From: Ruminococcus sp. | Lineage (GTDB): Bacteria; Bacillota; Clostridia; Oscillospirales; Ruminococcaceae | Assembly (NCBI GenBank): GCA_015066935.1 | Contig: SVNK01000007.1 | Span: 26,803-90,802, forward strand | Direction: 5' to 3' | Length of the DNA: 64,000 nt | Shown: positions 59,892 through 64,000 of the stretch, piece by piece | Layout of the letters: the number at the start of each line of letters is the position of its first letter | How positions within the stretch are numbered: position 1 is the first letter of the stretch | Notes under the pieces: model-generated | Told to the model about the DNA's origin: nothing | The model's input: only the letters and a program-made list of their open reading frames with translations | Databases searched by the model: none | Position numbers and translations under genes: made by a program

Positions 59892-62474
59892 TTATTCCTT
59901 TGTGACAGCTTCTCTGATCATTCTGAGAATCTGTGTGAGAGCAAACGGGATAACTGCGAGTCCCACAACCTGAAGGAGATTAACAGCGTCGAAGGCACTG
60001 CTTATCTTCATGAATCCGTGGAGAGGAGTGATCAGGAGTACGCATACGAGGAGAAGTGCACCGAGGAGAAATGCTCCGATTGAGAACATATTCTTAGTGA
60101 GACCAAGCTTTGCAAGGGAGTACTTTCCACGGCTGTCGAAGCCTTCAAAGAGACGTGCAAGACAGAGTGTTGCGAAAGCCATAGTACTTGCCATAGCGGC
60201 GGAATCGGAGCTTGCCTTTCCTATCATGAATGCAATCATGACACAGGCAGCGATGACAAAGCTGTGGAAAAGGATGTACACGCCTGTTTCCTTGTTGAGG
60301 ATTGATTCGTTGGAGGAACGTGGTTTTTCGTTCATGATACCGGGCTGCTTAGGCTCCATACAGAGTGCGAGTGCGGGGAGGGAGTCGGTCAGCAGATTGA
60401 TGAAAAGCAGGTGAACGGGGCTGAAAGGCAGGGGAAGATTGAAAATTGTTGTGATGAGAACCACAAGGATAGCCGCAGCGTTTCCTGCGAGAAGGAATTT
60501 GATTGCGTTCTTGATATTGCTGTAGATGGCACGTCCGTTTGCAACGGCTTTTACGATAGTTGCGAAGTTATCGTCGGCAAGAATCATTGAAGCGGCGTCC
60601 TTTGAAACCTCTGTACCTGTGATACCCATTGCAACACCGATGTCTGCCTTTTTGAGTGCGGGAGCGTCATTAACGCCGTCTCCCGTCATGGCAACGACCA
60701 TGTTCTTCTTCTGCCAGAGTTCAACGATACGGATTTTATGAACGGGTGAAACTCTTGCGTAAACGGAGATTCTTTCAAGCTTGGCAGAAAGCTCCTCATC
60801 GGAGATATTGTCAAGCTCGGGACCGTCGAGAGCGAGGTCGCCTTCCTTGTAGATACCGATTTCCTTGGCGATTGCAATAGCAGTAACCTTATGGTCGCCT
60901 GTGATCATGATAGGCTTGATGCCTGCGGAAATGCACTTTGCAACAGCCTCCTTACTTTCCTCACGGGGCGGGTCGGTGCTTGCGGTCATACCGATATAGA
61001 TAAATCCGTATTCATCGTTTGTACCGATATGAGCGTCGTTTGTAAGGATTTTCTTTGCGAATGCGAGCACACGCATACCGTTTTCGGAGTAGTTGCTGTT
61101 TGCACGACGGAGTGTTTCAAGGTCGTTTTCCGTAATGGGACGCACTTCATTTTCGTCGAGGATGTATTCAAGTCGAGGCATGATAACGTCAATGGCGCCC
61201 TTTGTATATGAGACACGTTCGCCGCCGATAACGTGAACAGTTGTCATAAGTTTTCTGTCGCTGTCGAAGGGGATTTCGTCTACACGGGAATTCTCGTTTC
61301 TCATGCGGAGGTACTCGTCGTTTCCGAGGTACTCGGAGAGGGCGGTTTCAGTCGGGTCACCGAGCCATGTATCGCCTGACTGTGCAGCGTCGTTGCAGAG
61401 AGCCATTGCGAGGAGAAGCTCATCCTTGGCACGGTCGCAGGGGAAGTTGATGTCACGGACGGTCATTTTGTTCTGTGTGAGAGTACCTGTCTTGTCGGAG
61501 CAGATGATTGATACGCAGCCGAGACCTTCAACAGCCTTGAGGTCCTTGACGATAGCCTTCTGTCTGGACATTTTCTGTGTTCCGATAGCGAGGGAGATTG
61601 TAATGATGGAGCTGAGAGCTTCCGGGATAGCTGCAACGGCGAGGGCAACAGCAAACATCATAGCATCAACAGTCGGCTGACCGTTAATGAACTTAGTCAT
61701 AAAGAAGACGATTATACAGATGCAGATGATAGTAATCGAGAGCATCTTGCTGAATTTATCGAGACTTACCTGAAGAGGAGTCTTTTTCTTCTTTGCATTC
61801 TGCATGAGAGAAGCGATCTTACCGATTTCGGTATCCATGCCGACTCCTGTAACAACGGCAACACCACGTCCGTTGGAGATATTGGAGCCTGAATAGAGCA
61901 TATTCACACGGTCACCGAGTGCGAGTTCTTCGGAGGCGATGGCATCGGTGGACTTTACGACGTTGAGAGATTCGCCTGTGAGCGCACTCTCATTGACCTG
62001 AAGCGAAGCAGCTTCGAGGAGACGTCCGTCTGCAGCGGCAACATTTCCTGCTTCAATGAGAAGAATATCGCCGACAACGACCTCTGTAGCAGGGATTTCA
62101 ACCTGTACGCCGTTTCTGATGACACGGGCATTGGGCGAGCTCATAGCTTTGAGGCTGTTGAGAGATTTCTGAGCCTTGACATTCTGAACGGTGCCGATGA
62201 CAGCGTTCATAACAAGAACAAAAAGAATAACGATTGTGCTTCCTACCTCACCGCTGAGCATTGAAACGATTGAAGCGATAATGAGAATAACAACGAGAAG
62301 GTCAGCGAACTGTTCGAGAAAGATCATCAGAAGGCTTTTCTGTTTTTCCTCTGAGATAACGTTTTCACCGTATTTTTCACGGCTTTTGAGAACCTGTTCA
62401 TCGGTGAGACCGTTCTGTTTGTCGGAACCGAGCTGACTTACAACCGTTTCCTTGTCCTGATTGAAATAATTCAT
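59892..62474 (-). CDS. P-type cation-transporting ATPase (Mn2+ or Ca2+)
   Basis: 860 residues, P2-type. Actuator TGES near 168, phosphorylation site D327 in CSDKTGTLT, TGDGVNDAPALKKADIG hinge, ten helices. TM4 has AIPEAL and TM6 has LLFINLLTDSLPAL, keeping the single high-affinity Ca/Mn site residues. Such pumps export Ca2+ or Mn2+ at the cost of ATP. The yybP-ykoY riboswitch in its leader, a Mn2+ sensor, argues that Mn2+ export is at least one role. Start 62474 (GGAAGGG RBS); the longer frame reaches into the riboswitch terminator and is rejected. Followed directly by birA. Confidence 0.93.
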   Translation of the reverse strand: MNYFNQDKETVVSQLGSDKQNGLTDEQVLKSREKYGENVISEEKQKSLLMIFLEQFADLLVVILIIASIVSMLSGEVGSTIVILFVLVMNAVIGTVQNVKAQKSLNSLKAMSSPNARVIRNGVQVEIPATEVVVGDILLIEAGNVAAADGRLLEAASLQVNESALTGESLNVVKSTDAIASEELALGDRVNMLYSGSNISNGRGVAVVTGVGMDTEIGKIASLMQNAKKKKTPLQVSLDKFSKMLSITIICICIIVFFMTKFINGQPTVDAMMFAVALAVAAIPEALSSIITISLAIGTQKMSRQKAIVKDLKAVEGLGCVSIICSDKTGTLTQNKMTVRDINFPCDRAKDELLLAMALCNDAAQSGDTWLGDPTETALSEYLGNDEYLRMRNENSRVDEIPFDSDRKLMTTVHVIGGERVSYTKGAIDVIMPRLEYILDENEVRPITENDLETLRRANSNYSENGMRVLAFAKKILTNDAHIGTNDEYGFIYIGMTASTDPPREESKEAVAKCISAGIKPIMITGDHKVTAIAIAKEIGIYKEGDLALDGPELDNISDEELSAKLERISVYARVSPVHKIRIVELWQKKNMVVAMTGDGVNDAPALKKADIGVAMGITGTEVSKDAASMILADDNFATIVKAVANGRAIYSNIKNAIKFLLAGNAAAILVVLITTIFNLPLPFSPVHLLFINLLTDSLPALALCMEPKQPGIMNEKPRSSNESILNKETGVYILFHSFVIAACVMIAFMIGKASSDSAAMASTMAFATLCLARLFEGFDSRGKYSLAKLGLTKNMFSIGAFLLGALLLVCVLLITPLHGFMKISSAFDAVNLLQVVGLAVIPFALTQILRMIREAVTKE

Positions 62475-62539
62475 GATAAAACCCTTCCTTTCGGTCGTTA
62501 CGGCAGACAAGACCGTGATAATTGATTCCTGCGAAAGCA

Positions 62540-62705
62540 TAAAAATAAGACTTTTATTGCAGCCGTAGAAAATCACCTAAAGTTGCAATAAAAGTCTTGC
62601 TACGGCATAAAGAATGCCTTGTCCGCCCGACAGTATATGAGAACTGTGGGAATGGCGATGCGGACACTCTGATTCTGCAGAGAAGCTACTCCCTTTTATC
62701 CTTTT
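62540..62705 (-). ncRNA. yybP-ykoY manganese riboswitch
   Basis: Minus-strand leader of the ATPase gene. It opens with AAAAGGGAGTAGC (plus 62685-62697), the conserved 5' motif, and closes with TAGCAAGAC. The closing segment runs into AAGACTTTTATTGCA, which pairs with TGCAATAAAAGTCTT (plus 62547-62598) followed by a T-rich tract, an intrinsic terminator. Mn2+ binding by this family favours the antiterminated form, so high Mn2+ would switch the pump on. Identification is from the motifs and the P-type ATPase downstream; the fold was not computed. Confidence 0.9.
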
Positions 62706-62706
62706 C

Positions 62707-62735
62707 ATTTTAACATTAAAAAAGGGAATTGTCAA
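62707..62735 (-). promoter_or_regulatory. Promoter of the riboswitch-ATPase-birA unit
   Basis: On the minus strand TTGACA (plus 62730-62735), 17-bp spacer and TAAAAT (plus 62707-62712), placing the transcript start a few bases before the riboswitch. Confidence 0.8.
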
Positions 62736-62860
62736 GGACGGCAGAAGCTGATATGTGTAGAATTATATTGAAATCAAAAAAGATTTTATGGATAAAATGA
62801 CCTCATATCGGACGGAATAGTGACAAAATGTTACAATTCTGCAAAAAATTCCCGATTTAC

Positions 62861-62889
62861 TTGAAAAGATGAAGGTTAAGTGATATAAT
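62861..62889 (+). promoter_or_regulatory. Promoter of the lipoprotein gene
   Basis: TTGAAA (62861-62866), 17-bp spacer, TATAAT (62884-62889), 31 bp before the start codon. Confidence 0.78.
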
Positions 62890-62920
62890 AGTCATTGATG
62901 ACGCATTTCAGGAGATGATT

Positions 62921-63568
62921 ATGAAAAGATTATTTATTGGTACAGCAGTCCTTGCAGCTGCGGCATTCTGTTTTACAGGGTGTTCTGATAAGAAGCAGAG
63001 TCCGGAAAACGACGCATCCTCCATTGCGGGAACATGGCTGCTTTCCGGAACAGAGGAACAGAGCAGGGGATATATCTTCGATGAGAAAGGGAATGTCAGT
63101 CTTTACAGCGATATTTCCGATTCCATGCATTTCGAGGACGGCGACTTCGTTTTTTGTGAAAACCGTATCGAAAACGAGATGATAAAATATGACGGCGATA
63201 TACTGTCGATAAAGTATATGGATGAGCTTGCACTCGTTCTCGACAGAATAGGTGATCCCGTTCCCGATACATTTGACGGTGAATATATGCTGGGAGAATG
63301 TGTGATGAAGAAGGCTCTTGCACAGGGAATGACGTCAAGCTTTGACATGGTTCCTGAAATGTGCGTGAGCGTTGAAAAGGACTCAACGATGCTTGTTGCA
63401 ATCGGAGTAATGAATTACAAATTCAGCGGCGACAGCATTGAGTTCAGCAATTATATCGGCGGACTGAGCGTTGTCGATGACATCAGCGGAAAGGCTGAGC
63501 TTGACGGTGATACTCTCACAATCGAATGTAAAAACGGTACGAAGAGAGTGCTTGAGCGTCAGGAATAA
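62921..63568 (+). CDS. Lipoprotein of unknown function, single beta-rich domain
   Basis: About 215 residues. The lipoprotein signal ends FTGC (Cys near 21). A beta-rich domain of about 180 residues follows, beginning IAGTWLLSGTEEQSRGYIFDEKGNVSLY, which resembles lipocalin-like or copper-resistance-type small barrels (the GTW start). No catalytic motif is seen. Start ATG 62921, 6 nt after GGAG; the ATG at 62915 abuts it. A second lipoprotein with a similar short start (EGKWQTVKVV) follows, so the two may be related. Confidence 0.78.
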   Translation: MKRLFIGTAVLAAAAFCFTGCSDKKQSPENDASSIAGTWLLSGTEEQSRGYIFDEKGNVSLYSDISDSMHFEDGDFVFCENRIENEMIKYDGDILSIKYMDELALVLDRIGDPVPDTFDGEYMLGECVMKKALAQGMTSSFDMVPEMCVSVEKDSTMLVAIGVMNYKFSGDSIEFSNYIGGLSVVDDISGKAELDGDTLTIECKNGTKRVLERQE

Positions 63569-63578
63569 TCATGTGCAA

Positions 63579-63628
63579 AACGGGCGATAAGCCTGTTGTA
63601 ATATAACGGGATGCAGTTCCCGTATTTT
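63579..63628 (+). terminator. Possible terminator pair between the two lipoprotein genes
   Basis: AACGGGC/GCCTGTT (63579-63597) and ACGGG/CCCGT (63607-63624) followed by ATTTT. Both are short; the second overlaps the region just before the next RBS, so read-through is likely. Confidence 0.4.
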
Positions 63629-63641
63629 AAGGAGAATGGAT

Positions 63642-64000
63642 ATGAAAAAACTTTTATCACTTTTAATTGCTTGTGCAATGATGACTTGTGCATTCACAGC
63701 CTGCGGTGACGATGATGATGATGACGACGATAAGAAGAGCACATCTACATCATCCGTAAAGGACGACGATGACGACGAGGATGAAACAACTACGTCCAAA
63801 AAGACAACATCATCCAAGGAAGATGAAACAACAGAAGCAACAACTGAGGAAAACACAACTGAGGATGAGGACGAATTCGAGTTCGAAGGTAAGTGGCAGA
63901 CAGTAAAGGTTGTTATGGACGATGAAACATTTGAAGACGATATCGAGGGCTTCCCGATAGGTGCATTCGCTCAGATGGAGCTTCTTGACGATGGTTCAGG
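63642..64000 (+). CDS. Lipoprotein with poly-Asp tract (3' end outside window)
   Basis: The ATG at 63642 has AAGGAG 8 nt upstream. The lipoprotein signal ends CAFTAC, then comes a run of eight Asp encoded by GAC/GAT repeats. A Ser/Thr/Lys/Asp/Glu-rich linker with TTT and TTEATTEE follows, then a structured domain starting EGKWQTVKVVMDDETFEDDI. The frame is still open at the window edge. The linker style matches surface lipoproteins of Ruminococcus. The next domain starts like that of the preceding lipoprotein (GTW/GKW), so they may be related. Function unknown. Confidence 0.8.
   Translation, partial: MKKLLSLLIACAMMTCAFTACGDDDDDDDDKKSTSTSSVKDDDDDEDETTTSKKTTSSKEDETTEATTEENTTEDEDEFEFEGKWQTVKVVMDDETFEDDIEGFPIGAFAQMELLDDGS

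Noticed and set aside
62475..62576. Upstream in-frame extension of the ATPase
   Set aside because: It runs through the riboswitch terminator; the ATG at 62474 has a good RBS.
1..64000. tRNA, rRNA, tmRNA or replication-origin signals
   Set aside because: I looked at the intergenic regions by eye for CCA-ended cloverleaf patterns, DnaA-box clusters and conserved rRNA segments and found none; a dedicated search was not possible.

Overview
The window looks like a chromosome segment of a cellulolytic, anaerobic Clostridia-class Firmicute, most likely a Ruminococcus (R. flavefaciens / R. albus type). The evidence is two GH5 cellulases with Thr-rich linkers and C-terminal type I dockerins, a SCIFF peptide with its radical-SAM maturase, Clostridia-type regulators (Spo0A, SpoIIID, IreB, T-box control), strong AGGAGG-type ribosome binding sites and TTGACA-17-TATAAT promoters. 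The species is inferred; no rRNA is present.

Layout. 1-0.7 kb: the 3' end of a large serine recombinase, probably the edge of an integrated element. 0.8-6.3 kb (minus): a histidine kinase/response regulator pair, metG, and a zinc-type ArsR repressor with a small membrane protein. 6.5-14 kb (plus): a degenerate CPBP membrane protein, tadA, a DUF1292 protein, the serine pathway pair serC-serA, and valS behind a T-box leader with a GUA (Val) specifier. 14.2-16.6 kb: a Dabb protein, an SDR and folC. 16.8-20.4 kb (minus): scfB and scfA, and a soluble LacI-like-sensor/GGDEF protein transcribed away from the two cellulase genes (20.7-24.8 kb). 25-31 kb: spoIIID, a DUF1836 regulator, a small-membrane-protein/SPFH operon, a 24-codon ORF with a very good RBS, an array of GGGG-loop hairpins, a PdaA-like deacetylase, a DUF1540 protein, ireB, a flavin reductase-like protein and spo0A. 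31-41 kb (minus): a glycan-use region (GH95, GH26 lipoprotein, HAD-like protein; then glgP and a GH13 enzyme). 41.7-46.3 kb: an S26-like membrane protein, two extracytoplasmic cyclophilins and murA. 46.3-58.7 kb: a tightly packed, largely overlapping cell-surface polysaccharide operon (Wzm/Wzt-type ABC exporter with a Wzt C-terminal domain, methyltransferase, companion protein, four GT4, one GT2, one GT-C-like protein and one flippase-like protein). 59-62.7 kb (minus): a P-type cation ATPase behind a yybP-ykoY (Mn2+) riboswitch, followed by birA. 62.9 kb to the end: two lipoproteins, the last cut by the window edge.

How parts may work together. Secreted dockerin cellulases, the GH26 lipoprotein and cytoplasmic GH95/GH13/GlgP fit a polysaccharide-degrading lifestyle with storage or import of oligosaccharides. 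The exporter/glycosyltransferase operon builds a surface glycan.

The least explained content is non-coding. There are three copies of a roughly 240-290 bp multi-hairpin element whose stems keep pairing while their sequence changes, with one copy sitting in the loop of a terminator. There are three copies of a smaller REP-like element next to terminators, two of them bracketed by a duplicated terminator hairpin. There are also the GGGG-loop hairpin array after the SPFH operon and a single 180-bp TTAAGGC-ended MITE-like element. I consider these the best candidates for undescribed biology here. No rRNA, tRNA, CRISPR array or replication origin was recognised.
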